Source: Halictus rubicundus (Eukaryota > Arthropoda > Insecta > Hymenoptera > Halictidae). Taken from it: DNA of 64,000 nucleotides. The translations under genes and the position numbers were made by a program. Below, in pieces: positions 9,438-21,724 of this stretch. The notes below the pieces were generated by a model. The model saw nothing but the letters and a program-made list of their open reading frames with translations. It did no database searches and was not told where the DNA came from. Within the stretch, counting starts at the first letter, position 1, and the number at the start of each line of letters is the position of its first letter. The stretch spans positions 3,754,310-3,818,309 of the forward strand of contig NC_135152.1 in NCBI RefSeq assembly GCF_050948215.1, in the 5' to 3' direction.

Positions 9438-9915
9438 TAGCGAAGAGAAAAGGAACTGCTTCCAATTATTTTCTGAAAAAAAGGGAAAAATTGATTCAGA
9501 CGCTCAGGCGACTATAGTTTCGCAATCATTAGCGTTGGTCCTTCAACTGTTCTGTTCAGCGACTCGCTTTTCTATCGTAAATTCACTGGCCACAAGATGG
9601 TCGGCCGAAAAACCTCGTAAAATTAGAAACTGCCGTGTTCCAGAGATTGGACTCGGCAGTTCGCGGTAAGAAAGCAATTTTCGATAATTTCATAACTCGC
9701 TGTGGCCCGGAGGAACCGGAGGGAATCTGACATCCGCAGGTCGGGTAATTTCGTATTTCTAGATTAAATTCTCGTTTCGGGTTGTTCCGATAACCAGCTC
9801 CCCCTCCCTTCACTTTCCTTCGCTCATTGCCATTCAGAGCAAATCAAAATCCGACGTGGATCGATACACGGGCACCGGCCTCGCCGCCGGTTAATTCGTT
9901 ACGTTTAATCCAGCG

Positions 9916-9920
<5 letters not shown>

Positions 9921-9947
<27 letters not shown>
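9921..9947. repeat. (CT)n microsatellite
   Basis: 27 bases of uninterrupted CT. One of about a dozen CT/GA tracts in the window. Confidence 0.95.
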
Positions 9948-10677
9948 ACGCGCGTCTGTCGGCGAGTTTTTAATTAATCACGCTGCTAGACGCCGAGATT
10001 TGCCGGCCCCCTTCCCCTCCGAGATAATACTTCCGTTACGGGACGGCCGTGTGCCCTCTACAGAAAAATCAGTGTTCCGAACGGAACATCTCCTCGCTGT
10101 CTCTGTTCTCTTATTGCGAGCTGGACCATCGAACCGATCGGTAATATAATATTAATTAAAGCCGTAACTTTACAATTGAAAGAAGTATTCGTTCGCGATA
10201 TAGCTTCGTCCATAGTGCCGCGCGATTCGCTCCGGGTTTAATTCGTTCCACTATGGCCGGCTGAATGAGTGCATACATTATTCACTGGTACAACGAAAAG
10301 CTGTTTAATTCTTGCGCGAATCTTCGGAATGAATAGACGAGTCCGTGGATCCTCGATAGATTAATACTTATTGTTCGATGAGACTTTTTTCGCTATTTCA
10401 GGTCTGAGAGGAGAACACGTTAATTTCTTAATTATTCTGCACAGTGCTGTTTCACGGTTTACTCTTTTTGTGCATTCAGCATTAATTTATAGGATTCTTT
10501 TAGTTTTCTTACCAAGGACAGATGCAACATCAGTGATACCACCGCCTACAATTTTATGAACAATTTTTTTGCTTGTGGAAGTCTTCACAGCGTGTCTTAC
10601 GCTATTGCAAAGGTATATCTTTCATTCAAAATTCAATAACTCCATGAAAAAAAATCGTACAGTAATTTTTAAGACGT

Positions 10678-10830
10678 CATTGTAACCAGGAAGGATCAAC
10701 CTTCAGATATGCGTTGGTTTCATCGGTGAAAAAAATTTTCCATGTTTTCTAGTGGCATTCCAATTTGTAACATTTTTGAGGAAGGTCTTCTTCGAGAAAC
10801 GTCTCCGGTTTTCCACCGACTGTATCATAC
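10678..10830 (-). pseudogene. Possible decayed DDE transposase fragment
   Basis: On the minus strand one frame reads KIFFTDETNAYLKVDPSW before a stop. This resembles the block around the first catalytic Asp (F-x-D-E) of Tc1/mariner-type transposases. The sequence just upstream carries NVTNW in another frame, so at least one frameshift is implied. No ends were found. It could be chance similarity. Confidence 0.3.
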
Positions 10831-11929
10831 AAAAAAATCTTAGGAGAAAACGAACAATATATTTCGAAGGCAGATATTTCAGGCTTTAAAGCGAGACTTG
10901 ATTCGTCGCCCTGCGATATTTTTTTAGAAAGTTATAACATTTTGAACTTTCGAATGCTGTAATTTCGGAACTAATTCGTCGAAAATCGGTGCCAGGTGGA
11001 ACAGGACCTCGCGGACCGGAAGCGGGCGACTTTTGCGAGGAACTGTCGTTTGCGAAACTGGCCTCTGGTCTCTTCGGATCATCAGCCGCACCTGGGTTTC
11101 GACGTAGAACTGTTCATCCGACTCGTTTCTCGATCTGCTAGTTTGAGAAATCGCGTCGGCGACATTAAGGCGGACGTTGAACGGTATTTCGCGGCGCCGG
11201 AAGATTTCCCGATGGAACGTTTACGACGGTCCGAGGTCGCAGGAAAAAAAATCCGCGGAACGTTGCTGTACTCGTCCTAATCGTCGTCGATTAATATTCC
11301 CGCGCCGTTTAGCGTGGCACTGCTCGCTGATAATAGCCGGCCGCGTATCGGTAATTGCGCTACTTTTTCACACAGCCTTTCCCGCGGCGACACCCTCTGC
11401 TACGCGTGAATAATGCGCCAGCGATTAATTGCTGCTCGCCACTGGCGATATTCCGACCGTGAGCCATCTTGATCCTCTAACGAGAGACCGTCGCAATCGT
11501 TTTAATTGAAACTCTGGTGCCTTGCCGCCGATCGCAATACAAACTTTGGGGCGTAGTGAATTACGATGTCAGGAAAATTGATGTATACAGTGAAACTTCG
11601 ATTATCCAGCCTCTGAAATCCGAATTCTTTATTAATTCTTTATTGTCTGAATACTCTTCACGAAGAAATAATTCGATTCAACCCTTATGCCAATAACCAA
11701 AACTTTCTACGATATTCAATGATGCACTTCATGATCATTCAGGAGCGAAAAATTCACAATAATTTTGCTATTTGTCTACGAAAATTTTAATGAAGTTATT
11801 GAAAATACATTGGAGTGGTTATGGACATAAGGGTTAAAACAATCCACATGGAATGCATTTATTGCACAATACAATAAGGATCCAGTTCAGCACTGAAAGT
11901 AATTGCAAGTACAGTGATTTCGCTATATA

Positions 11930-13504
11930 CAGTGGCTCACGAAAGTATTCGAACGCTCACGTTTACAAATTTTAATGAATAACATAAGATGTACTAAACT
12001 AATCTGTATAGAACCATTTGGTATCTATAGTAAGGGGAAAGTCTCAAGATTATGTCAGTAAAATTTGTTGAATTGAAGTTATGAAGTTGAATTGAAGTTA
12101 TGATATATTTATTAGAAACACGCATAATAAGTGACTCAGAAAAGTATTCGAACGCTACATATATTATTACATTATTTAATGTTAATATTTTGTTGGACCA
12201 CCTTTAGCAGTAACGATGTGTCTCAATCGACGTTCCATACTATAAACCAACGATTTTGTAAAAGTACACTCAATGGAATTCCATACTTCTATGATTTTTT
12301 ATTTCAATACCTCCTTTGAAGTTATTTGATATTTATTTAATCTTTTTCCGATTTCAGCTCATAAATTTTCAATTGGATTTATGTCTGGACTTTGCGGTAG
12401 AGCAGTTAGCATATGTGGTGTGTTATACATGATCCATTCTTTCACAATTCCTGCAGTATGCTTGGGATTGTTATCTTGTTGGAAGTGTATATTTATCGAG
12501 TATTCCATCAATGAATACCAAATTTCCGGTGCCACTTGCTGCCATGCATCCCCACACCATAACCGATCCAACTTCGTGTTTCACCGTTTGGTGTAAATTT
12601 TTAATTTCCAATTCCGTATTTGGTTTTCTCCAAACATAATTTTGACCATCTGAGGCAAAGATGTTAAATTTAGACTCATCCGAAAAGATGACTTTATCCC
12701 AGAAAAAATGATCTTTATTGAGATATGCTTTTGCAAAAGCCAGTCTTTTTTCGATTTACCGCATTAATATATTGATTCTTTCGTGGTACACTGCCATGAA
12801 AATCATTATTTCGTAAGATTCGTCGACATAATTCGGAATGAACTTCTTTATGAAACATGTCAGCTACCATATTAGTGAGTTTAGGAGCGGATATAGTAGG
12901 ATCTTTTTTTATTTCGCGAATGATAATTTTCTGTTCTCTTTCAGTTAATTTCTTTCGTCGATCTGATCGAGCGTTGTTCGCAATTGTTCCTTCATTTTTT
13001 GATTTTTTAATAATATAATGTATTGTAGACTTACTTCTGTTTATAATTTCTGCAATCTCGTTATATGATTTTCCATCCTTATGCAATCGAAGTATCATTT
13101 CTCTTTCACACTTTTGTGTTTCTGACTTTTTAGTCTTCATTTTAACTAGTATTGTCTACAGTTCTACGTTGCTGTTACGGAAACGATGCCTTAACATCAA
13201 CTGAACGTACCAATGTTTTCATTTAGTAGTAATGTGTACATTCCTTTCTAAGAAAGATGAAAACATATCAACAGCGCTACAGCGTTCGAATACTTTTGTG
13301 AGTCACTTATTACGCGTGTTTCTAATAAATATATCATAACTTCTGCCTACGCTGTTGAATCCTTTTCAAATTTTACTGACATAATCTTGAGACTTCCCCC
13401 TTACTACAGATACCAAATTGTTCTATACAGATTAGTTTAGTACATCTTATTTTATTCATTAAAATTTGTAAACGTAAGCATTCGAATACTTTCGTGAGCC
13501 ACTG
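11930..13504 (-). mobile_element. Tc1-type transposon with IR/DR ends (decayed)
   Basis: 1,575 bp between TA at 11928-11929 and TA at 13505-13506. The tips are CAGTGGCTCACGAAAG and its inverse. Each end is about 225 bp long and contains the tip motif twice: outer, and inner at 12131-12156 and 13281-13306. This IR/DR layout is known from Sleeping Beauty-like Tc1 elements, where both sites bind transposase. The left arm has a short internal duplication (GTTGAATTGAAGTTATGA). The transposase gene inside is broken, so this copy is not autonomous. Confidence 0.93.
12182..13140 (-). pseudogene. Tc1 transposase pseudogene
   Basis: Begins with Met at 13140. Codons for about 140 residues are open: a paired-type helix-turn-helix (REMILRLHKDGKSYNEIAE, then STIHYIIKKSK), then the second DNA-binding half with ISAPKLTNMV. 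A one-base frameshift follows near 12755, inside NRKK. The next frame keeps VIFSDESKFNIF (first catalytic Asp) and SVMVWGCMAASGTG. Further downstream another frame has HFQQDNNPKHTA (second Asp) and SPDINPIENL (catalytic Glu), which stops at TGA where relatives have Trp. The tail matches the usual Tc1 C-terminus, ending in GGPTKY. At least two frameshifts and two stops make it non-functional. Confidence 0.88.
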
Positions 13505-13670
13505 TATGTCGCCAAGCTTGGATGATTAACGTCGCGGAATTAGCCCCACCACCGTGGGGTATGCCTCGGACACCGAGAAGTGTAAACATAACACGGCTCG
13601 GGTATGTCTCCTGGACGATATTTGTCACTGGCAAAGCCCGTGTTGTTGTCATATACCGAGAATGCACGGT

Positions 13671-16161
13671 AATTACTGTATTATTCGAACAATCGTGTTG
13701 CATTGATCGGCCCGGATAATCGAGGTTCCGCGTGAAAAATTCGGGACGGAAATGTTGCTTGTATCTTTACCGGTTTGCGTTCGGCCTTTTAATTTTCATC
13801 GGACTCGCGAGCAGTTTTCGCGACAACGCGTTGCAATGCGCCGCGGCATTTTCGCGGAAACTCCGACGCGATAAGGTCGCCGAGGCTGCTTTCAGAACTC
13901 CTGATTAATTGAAACGTTCCCGTGATGGGTGTTCCCGCGGCCTTTGAGCGGAAACTCCGACCGCGTTCGTCGGGATTAAAATATTTTTCATATTAGTTCT
14001 GTTTCGACGCCGAAAGCTGCGTTTCCTTTTCCACCCCTTGCCCTGCAATATTGCGGCGAAGCTTTACAAACGGAATTTATTAAACGCGTATAACTCCACT
14101 GCGGATAATCATTGCCAAGTGACCAACAATTGTTACGAGTAACGCTGAACCCATGTGCAGATGAAATAAATGAAACTTGTGTGAAACGCTGAAAAAAGCA
14201 CATAAAAATTGCTGGTAACAACCTATTAATAATAATTGGTCTTGAGTTGGAGGCGCAGCGTTGAATCCATGAAGAAGGAAATAGTGTTGCATATTGGGCT
14301 ACTTCGCAAGCAGTTTGCGAGCATTTCGTGATGAGAAACGGACCCTGTGAGTAAAAATGAATTTGCACGCCGTCGACGTCGCGTCGCGTCGCGTCGGCCG
14401 CGCCGGGTTCAAATGACCGTGCTAAACGGGTTATCGTTTCGCGTGATTTTGCAAATATTTACCCATCGATCAGGCGAGCACGGCTGGGCGAACGCGTCGA
14501 TTAACATATCCGCGGGCCGGTTCGCAGGATCTGCTGGGGAAAAAAAAAGAGAAAAAAGAACGGGAACCTCATTTCCCAAATGGAACTGTTTCTCTGGACT
14601 ATTTCGGCTCTCGGAAAAGGAAAGAGAGAAAGAAGAAGGGAAATGAATCGCCGCGGCGAAAGGAGGGCAGGAAGAAGCCCGTCGAGCCGAGGGTCGAAAA
14701 ATGAATAGGAGGCCATTCACGGAACGACCAAAATTTCAGAAGCGTTGAATATACACAACTCCACTCTCCGGATTAACGGTGGACGCGGGAAAACGTTCAG
14801 CCTCGGTCCGAGCGGTTGAAAATATTTCGCCGGAGCCGATGGGGGTGGAAAATGCTGGGGGTTGGTCGGCGGAGAGGGGGCGGCCGTGTTGGAAAGCGTT
14901 CACCGGTCCCTTTTCACCGTACCATTTTCTCCGAGCGCAGTAATTAAGTTTCTCGGCGACATGTTTGCGCGCTTTTCGAAATGCCGGCGCTTCTTAATCG
15001 CGTTACATCGACGGGAGTATTTTCGAGCGACTAGCACGCGCGGAAACACGAATAGGAGAGAGCAAGGAAGAGAGGGACAAGCAGGGAGAAAGACTGGCGT
15101 CGAGAAACACGGAATTTTTCCCTCGTAAAAGAGAAATTCTCTTATATAGCCACTTATGTACTATTAATATGAAAAATTATCCTCATCCCAAACGAATTAA
15201 ATTAAAACTGAAATTATCATTTCCTTTCTTATTAGTTAATAACGTAACAGAGAAATGCATTGTGTCTCAAACTTTCTGGTAACAATTCCTAATGATAAAA
15301 CACATCCTGTAAACGTAGTTATTCTCATCCTAGCATGCAACCAACACCACAATCAGATTCCCCAACTGCAAAATCCGTAAAACCGTTCCATTGGCCGATG
15401 AATAATGTATAATTACCCCAGACGCGACTTTTGTCCAGCTTTTTGCGAATCCGTCGGACCATAGTCTCGAGAGCAGATTTTCCCATTTTTTTCTCTCATT
15501 TTGTTCCTCGAAGCATTCGAACGGTGGCGAGCAAGCCAAGCCCGCAGAATTTCCAAGTGGATTCACCCGCGGAAACGAAAAGGCCGGTCGAGTTTTTTGC
15601 CTCCACTCCGGGAAAATCGTAATCGCGCGAAATTTTTCGCGAGGAGGGACTTACGGCGAACGGAAAACGAGGGGTGGCACGGAGGGGTCTGGAGGGCGTC
15701 GCGACGCCGGGATAACGGCCGCGGAGCCGTGCAAATATTTGCGGAACCCGGGGGAATCGCGTTTGCCGAAAGTTCGTTAGAGCCGCCGGCGGAAGGCGGA
15801 TTTTCGAAGCGTAATTGCGAGAACAATAACGCGGCGCGTCCGCGAAATGAGCACGGACTCCTCGCGTTGTTTTCCGCGAATCCGATTCGACAGGATCCTT
15901 GATCCTGCGTCAAAATCTGCGGATCGGTTGCCGAATCTTTGAGGAGAATCCTGGTCAGTCCCCAGGACGTCGGTGTCCTTGGAAAACTATAAAGATGAAC
16001 AATTAAATTGAGGACCTTCTTTCAGAGAAATAGTGTTACAGCAATTTTTCAGACATTTGCAAAATTTTGTTTTCCGATGAAAAAGATCCTCCTTCATCCT
16101 CTGCTGTGTGGTGCACACACATCATGGAAGAAAAAGAATAGTTATGGGATACTATAGTTAA
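13671..16161. other. No gene recognised; GC-richer stretch
   Basis: Parts (14340-15120 and 15480-15900) are clearly GC-richer than the neighbours. Frames of 100-130 codons there overlap on both strands, as expected for GC-rich non-coding DNA. No domain, splice pattern or repeat family was recognised. Confidence 0.45.
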
Positions 16162-16530
16162 GTAGAAGGTTCGAGCTTTAAAATGAGCCGAGGTAGATTG
16201 TTGTAAAAATTTGTTTCACGCTGTTGTGATTGTATGAATGTCAGCAATTTTTCGTAGAGCTTCAAGTGTCGAAATACTTGTAGACGGTAGGAAGCGCACA
16301 TAACACAGTATTTTTTCGAGAAGCAAAAAATTATATAAAATTGTCACGTTGCACTCTGAAAGTAGAAGCTTCGAGTTTTAAAATGAGCCCATGTAGTTCG
16401 TCGTACGATTATTTTTCACGAAGCTATAATAATTTCAATATCGGAAACTTTTCGCAGAGGTTTAACTGTCCAAATGCTTGCGGACGGTGGGTAGTGTACT
16501 TAGCATTTTCCAAAAAGTAACGAAAATTTT
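16162..16530 (+). repeat. Two diverged ~200-bp direct repeats
   Basis: GTAGAAGGTTCGAGCTTTAA at 16162 recurs as GTAGAAGCTTCGAGTTTTAA at 16362. Further matches follow in order, such as AAATACTTGTAGACGGTAGG against AAATGCTTGCGGACGGTGGG. An old tandem duplication with no coding frame. Confidence 0.75.
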
Positions 16531-16990
16531 CCTGCTTGTCGCGAAGGAAAGGAAATTGTGTGAATTTGGCACAATGGATAGATAAGGGTTAATCAGAGCG
16601 TGTTTCATAGATAAGGCTCATCTCACCTGTGCTGAAGGGCAAATTGAAATGGAAAGTCGCGCGAAAACCACCAGCGAACAGCGTTCGTCGCGAGAATTGA
16701 ACGCGCAGGCCACTTGAATGCCGGAATGGCGCCGCAGCCGAAAGGGCAATTAAATGGCGGACGTTCAGCTCGCGTTTCGCGATACTTGTATCCGCGAATA
16801 AATAAAGGAGCCCCCCTCGTTGACGGGAGCCGAAGGACCTTCGCTTGAAAGAACGAAGCAGCGAACGAGGGCGAAAGTGTCGCGGGTAAATGTCTTTTAT
16901 TGCGATCCCGTATTATGAGCTCGCGCCGAGCTCGAAGACTTTTCACCGCTTTAATCTTGTTAACCTGAAACTGCTTCACGGCTTTTTCGG

Positions 16991-17046
<56 letters not shown>

Positions 17047-17273
17047 TTCTCTCATAAAACGAGCTCGACGCCCCGCCCAGTTTATGGTTCCTCGCGCCTT
17101 CTGTTGACCCGCTTTCGACTGCGGAATATTTAATAAAGCATTGCACTTCGGTCGGTTGCATCTACGCACAAATTAAATGCACCGAGATGTTCTCCTTTCG
17201 GACCGAACTGTTTCAAATGTAACAAACTATTGGATTGTCTTACCATCGATAAACAATTTTCATTTTACATAGG
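16531..17273. other. No gene recognised
   Basis: Contains the longest CT tract of this part of the window (16993-17044). Minus-strand frames through it encode only Arg-Glu repeats. Confidence 0.5.
16993..17044. repeat. (CT)26 microsatellite
   Basis: About 52 bases of pure CT. Confidence 0.97.
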
Positions 17274-17275
17274 TA

Positions 17276-17904
17276 ATTCCGGGAGAGATGCACCACATTT
17301 TGTTTTCTGTTTATAAAAATTTCGATGAAAGTAATTGAAAGTAGGCACTGTTTAATTATTTATTGAAATCTCATTAGGAATATGTAAAGTTAAATAAGTA
17401 GAACTCTTATTTTAATATATTAATATCTTGTTTAGAAAAGTTCGAAACAGTGCATCTCTCCCTAGGGCCTGGGGTTAGATGCACACCTTTCATTTATACC
17501 TTCTTGTCCCTACTTGCATTCTTTTTTTTTCTCTACCACATATTACATCAAGAATTTTTATACTTCTGTTACACGTAAATAATATAATACACGTGTTCTT
17601 CGTTTTCAGATTATTTACAAATGCTAATATGTTATAAATGATAACAAAAAAAAAAACAGTTGAGTACGGTGAATTCTCGATATATGTCAACAACATGGGT
17701 CTATCCAGCGTCATGTATCGTTCAGAAGACATACCCTGTGTTATCTTTACACTCCTCGGCGTCCGAGGCCTCGCGGTAGTGGGGATAATTCCGCGACGTT
17801 TATCATCCATGCCTTGGCGACATATATAGAGAAATCACTGTATCGTCCAGTATTGCTACAATAAAAACTGGTGCATCTCATTCTATGGGGCTTTCTCCCG
17901 GAAT
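17276..17904 (+). mobile_element. Family B element, copy 2 (with nested family A)
   Basis: Left tip ATTCCGGGAGAGATGCACCA after TA; right tip CTCCCGGAAT. The motif GATGCACC recurs near both ends and in a central hairpin (about 17433-17487), suggesting a transposase-binding repeat (inference). Family A copy 3 is inserted at 17667. Without it the element is about 455 bp. No coding frame of its own; its class is uncertain, possibly a TA-target DNA transposon. Confidence 0.75.
17667..17840 (-). mobile_element. Family A MITE, copy 3 (minus)
   Basis: Bounded by TA at 17665-17666 and 17841-17842. Left tip CGGTGAATTCTCGATATATG; right tip is the inverse of CAGTGATTTCTCTATATATG. Inserted in family B copy 2; the empty version of this site is at 1694-1700. 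174 bp, non-coding. Confidence 0.9.
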
Positions 17905-17906
17905 AA

Positions 17907-19633
17907 CTACATATCAATCAAAATTAGGAAAAACACAATTAGGAAAAACATTTTAAAAAATATTCCAACGAATATAAATAGTGGAGCTACATACATACAT
18001 GTTCTAGTACGAATTATAGCCGCCATATTGGTAAGACCAGCCGGTCGCATTCGAGCATAAACATTGCAAATAAATGATTTAATCACGGGAAAGATCGTTA
18101 CGTATTTCGTCTTCTATTATTTAAGGCTTGAATATGTAGACGAGTTTTTTGAAAACATTTTAAATATTTGATAAAAGCGCTGAAAGGGTTAAACAGACAA
18201 TTTCGCCAGATACAAAGGAACCATCGAACTCCTATTCATCTTCGTTATGGGCCCGCATTTTGCCGGCCTTTATTCACCATCGTTTTGCATCGGGTGAACG
18301 CAAAAATAGCACGCGAAATAAACTGAATATAAATCTATTCTTTATCGACGGTGGCGCATAAAATTCAACGAGCCATCGAATGGGAGGGAACTTGGTTCGC
18401 AAACCTGGTATTCAAACGTTCCCAAATAATTCTAAACGCGGAATTTATTGTCCAATTGGAAGCTAGAAAACTCTCTATCATGGACGAACGATATTTCCCG
18501 GGCAATATTTTCAAAAAGTAACTGTAAAACAGACCGGGATAGGGGGGCGCGGCCGGAATATACACAATCGCAACAAATAAAAGTCTCGTGTGAATTCGGC
18601 GTTATACCTCCTAATATTATACAACATTCCGAGCACTTGCAAAGCCACCCCCAGCCCCCTGTTTCCCTCACGATTCTAACCAATCGAAATTTAAAAAAAA
18701 ATTCCGTTTGAACATCATTTATTAAAATAATTCTTCTAATTTCTCAAACAATTTCGAATTGTTTGGTCCGATTTCAACACGTTCGCTACCGACGTTTTTT
18801 TCGGCAGCAATCTTTTTTTTTTTATTGTACAGTTGTAACCTCCGATGAGAGGTTATTCTGCAGTCTGTATTACTTACATAATATTACAATAATAACCTTA
18901 TACTAATGTGAAGCGGCAGCAATCTTCATAGTTATTTCATTCTTTAAACACGACACCTCCCCCTATAGAATATAAAAAAAAAAATATATAAAAATAAAAA
19001 TCGTCACGGGCCAGATAAGTTCTCTAAATACTATACTGTGCAATTTTAAGTAAGAACATACATAAAATCAATTTAATTTTTTTTATGTAAAATATAAAAT
19101 CGTGGTGATCAATATGCAACAATGAATGAACCGTGTTTGTTTGCAAATTTTCACGTTGGGTCAGCTTCCTGGTATATTTTGTAGAACATTCACCGAGGAA
19201 TGTCCCGGCCAACGATTTCTTCTCACGCCCGAAATGTTTCCCGCTAATCGAGGCGTCCCGATTCATCCCGTCGGTCCCGGTTCCTTTTATTCGCCCTCCG
19301 GTTCTCCGGAACCGGATCCCCTCTCTTCGGGGATGTGGACCGACCCCCATCGAGTGGAGAAACTCGTAAACTACCGGACGCGATCTCTGGTCAGAGAACA
19401 GGACGGCGAGGCCGGCGCCGGGTCTCACACCCTTCGGGATTGGCGCAATGTCGACCCCGACGGCCGGTTGTTCGAAATTGCAGCCACTTTCCAAGCTATT
19501 TGTACGCGCCGGAGGCGAGCCCGTTGTTTTCCGTCCAGCGCCGATTTTGTCGAACCCTGCCCCCCTCCCCCTCCCCCTCCACTATCAATCGACCGATTTT
19601 CGAAACGCCACAGAGCCCAAAAAAGTCCCACCT
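17907..19633. other. No gene recognised
   Basis: AT-rich until about 19100, then GC-rich. The frames at 19024-19722 overlap on both strands and lack domains. A possible degenerate TTAA-type tip (AACACGTTCGCTACCGACG) lies near 18777. Confidence 0.4.
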
Positions 19634-20436
19634 CGATGCTACACAGCCGAATAATAATCTCACAGATCTTTATGCGAAATAGAAGTTGTCCAAATCAATT
19701 CTATGAAACGGAAGTTAAATAAGAATGCGTTTCCTCTTCTAAACATTTTTGTAAATCGTTCCAATTATTCGAATCCCTTGCAATTTGTATCTTAGCTGCT
19801 CCCCGCTCGTTAACCGACAATCGACTGTCACTACACACCAACACGGCGGCGCCCTTACCTGTCAAAAACACCGAAAACATCTTTACACACGTATAACTTT
19901 CGATGCTACACAGCCAAATAATAATCTCACAGATCTCTTTATGCGAAATAGAAGTTGTCCAAATCAATTCTATGAAACGGAAGTTAAATAAGAATGCGTT
20001 TCCTCTTCTAAACATTTTTGTAAATCGTTCCAATTATTCGAATCCCTTGCAATTTGTATCTTAGCTGCTCCCCGCTCGTTAACCGACACGCGACTGTCAC
20101 TACACACCAACACGGCGGCGCCCTTACCTGTCAAAAACACTGAAAACATCTTTACACACATATAACTTTCGATGCTACACAGCCAAATAATAATCTCACA
20201 GATCTTTATGCGAAATAGAAGTTGTCCAAATCAATTCTATGAAACGGAAGTTAAATAAGAATGCGTTTCCTCTTCTAAACATTTTTGTAAATCGTTCCAA
20301 TTATTCGAATCCCTTGCAATTTGTATCTTAGCTGCTCCCCGCTCGTTAACCGACACGCGACTGTCACTACACACCAACACGGCGGCGCCCTTACCTGTCA
20401 AAAACACCGAAAACATCTTTACACACGTATAACTTT
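19634..20436. repeat. Satellite: three tandem 267-269-bp units
   Basis: Units at 19634-19900, 19901-20169 and 20170-20436, each starting near CGATGCTACACAGCC. They differ at only a few positions by eye; unit 2 has two extra bases at TCTCTTTATG. High identity means recent expansion or homogenisation. A minus-strand frame (FLTGKGAAVLVC...) repeats in each unit but shows no known domain. Each unit carries a 37-bp block also found at 53265-53301 in opposite orientation. Confidence 0.93.
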
Positions 20437-20554
20437 TGAGCTAGTGATCCCCTAGGATTAAAACTTCGATTTTCGGCAATTTCTCGCCAAAATCTACAGG
20501 ATTGCATAAAAAAAAAGTTAATAATTTCTGGTTTCCTCGGGTAAAGTTTAGCCC

Positions 20555-20592
20555 ATTTTTGTTATAAACGCACAAAGATTCGCAGTCTAACA
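20555..20592 (+). repeat. Family C right terminus (solo)
   Basis: TTTTTGTTATAAACGCACAAA then GATTCGCAGTCTA. Matches the right tip of the full copies at 33044 and 58324. Confidence 0.6.
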
Positions 20593-21041
20593 ATATGAAT
20601 GTGGCGGAGGTTTCTAGCCCTATAAAGTACTTACATTTCTCTAGAACAAAATTTTAAAGATAACATTGTTTCACCGAGCTTATTAAATTATTCGTGTTGT
20701 TTCATTCGGGGAAACCGTGAAATTGTGACTGTTCGATGAAAGTGATTACGCTGCCTCGTTAGACTTAACGAAGGGTTACCAGCTCGAGTTGTTCTTTCAC
20801 GGGTGGATTGCACAGACGGATGCGCTAGTAGTCGAAACGTTGGCGAGAAGGGAAACATCGTAACGTCACAGGGACACGTGAAAAACAATTTTCATCTCGC
20901 AACAGGTACTGTTCCCTTTCGATTACTCGCGGCGATTGCCAGCTGGCAGCCAGCGTTACGGTTATTTTTCCGCAGCGCGAACAAATTTACGCTCTGACGG
21001 TTCGACAAATACGAATCGGTTGTTTCGGACGCGGACCTTTT

Positions 21042-21090
21042 TCTCACTCACTCTCTCTCCCTCTCTCTCTCTCTCACTCTCTCTCTGTCT
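21042..21090. repeat. CT-rich microsatellite (interrupted)
   Basis: CT repeats with a few CA and GT interruptions. Confidence 0.9.
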
Positions 21091-21724
21091 CTGTTTCTGT
21101 ACGCGGCACAATTTTCGCCCCGAAAAAACGTGTGTTGTGCTTTGTCGCGAACAGCCGTCGCGTCGTCCGGTCGAGATTTTTCTTGAACGGAATGCCAGGC
21201 TCGATTTTCACGCGTGCAATCGTTGTAGATCCCCACCATCGGTCAGAGATCGTGGATTTAACGTGATCGCAAACAGGTGGGGAGCCGCAGACCGTCGTAT
21301 AATAATCGAAACGTAAAATACAAGCAGTCGAAATTTGTCATTCTACTTCTTCCCTCTCACACGGTGATTTAGACTGTAAATTACACTGTGCTGCTCGTAC
21401 TTTCGTGAATGGTATCATACTATACGTAATCTTACACGTTTCCTTTGTCTGTGACCTTGAATGACCTTGGGCAATAGTCACTGAATTCCTATTGAAAGAA
21501 GCTATCATCGTGGCTGTTTGAAAATGGATCCTTCAAAGAAAATTCAGGTGATAAAAACAATTTCTGGGCCTCATTCAACCATTCAACTTTGTCCTCAAGA
21601 CGTTAATGTTTCCCAGGGACGGCGCGCCTGGCCGCAAAAGGCACAAAAACCACTATAGTGATTCGTACCGTTCAAATTGATGCTTTCCATGGAAGCCGCT
21701 ATAGTGGCGTACAGTGGTTAAGAG

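Larger units (their letters stand above)
9440..11909. other. No host gene recognised
   Basis: Holds a CT microsatellite at 9921-9947 and a possible decayed transposase fragment near 10678. The rest is unremarkable; open frames at 10996-11413 overlap in two frames and look random. Confidence 0.45.
11912..13669 (+). mobile_element. Family A MITE, copy 2, split by a Tc1 element
   Basis: Left piece 11912-11929 (CAGTGATTTCGCTATATA) and right piece 13505-13669 together make a full family A copy of about 181 bp. The right end reads GAGAATGCACGGTA, matching the family end GAGAATTCACTGTA. The Tc1 element sits at the third TA of its TATATA run. The core has TCGCGGAATTAGCCCCACC and a hairpin near CCTCGGACACCGAG. 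Confidence 0.85.
20437..21716. other. No gene recognised
   Basis: Contains a family C right terminus (20555-20592) and a CT tract (21042-21090). Two TGACCTTG motifs lie at 21460-21477. Confidence 0.45.

Noticed and set aside
19126..19722. 198-codon plus-strand open frame
   Set aside because: Overlapped by a 156-codon minus frame and by other plus frames; Pro- and Arg-rich as expected in GC-rich non-coding DNA.
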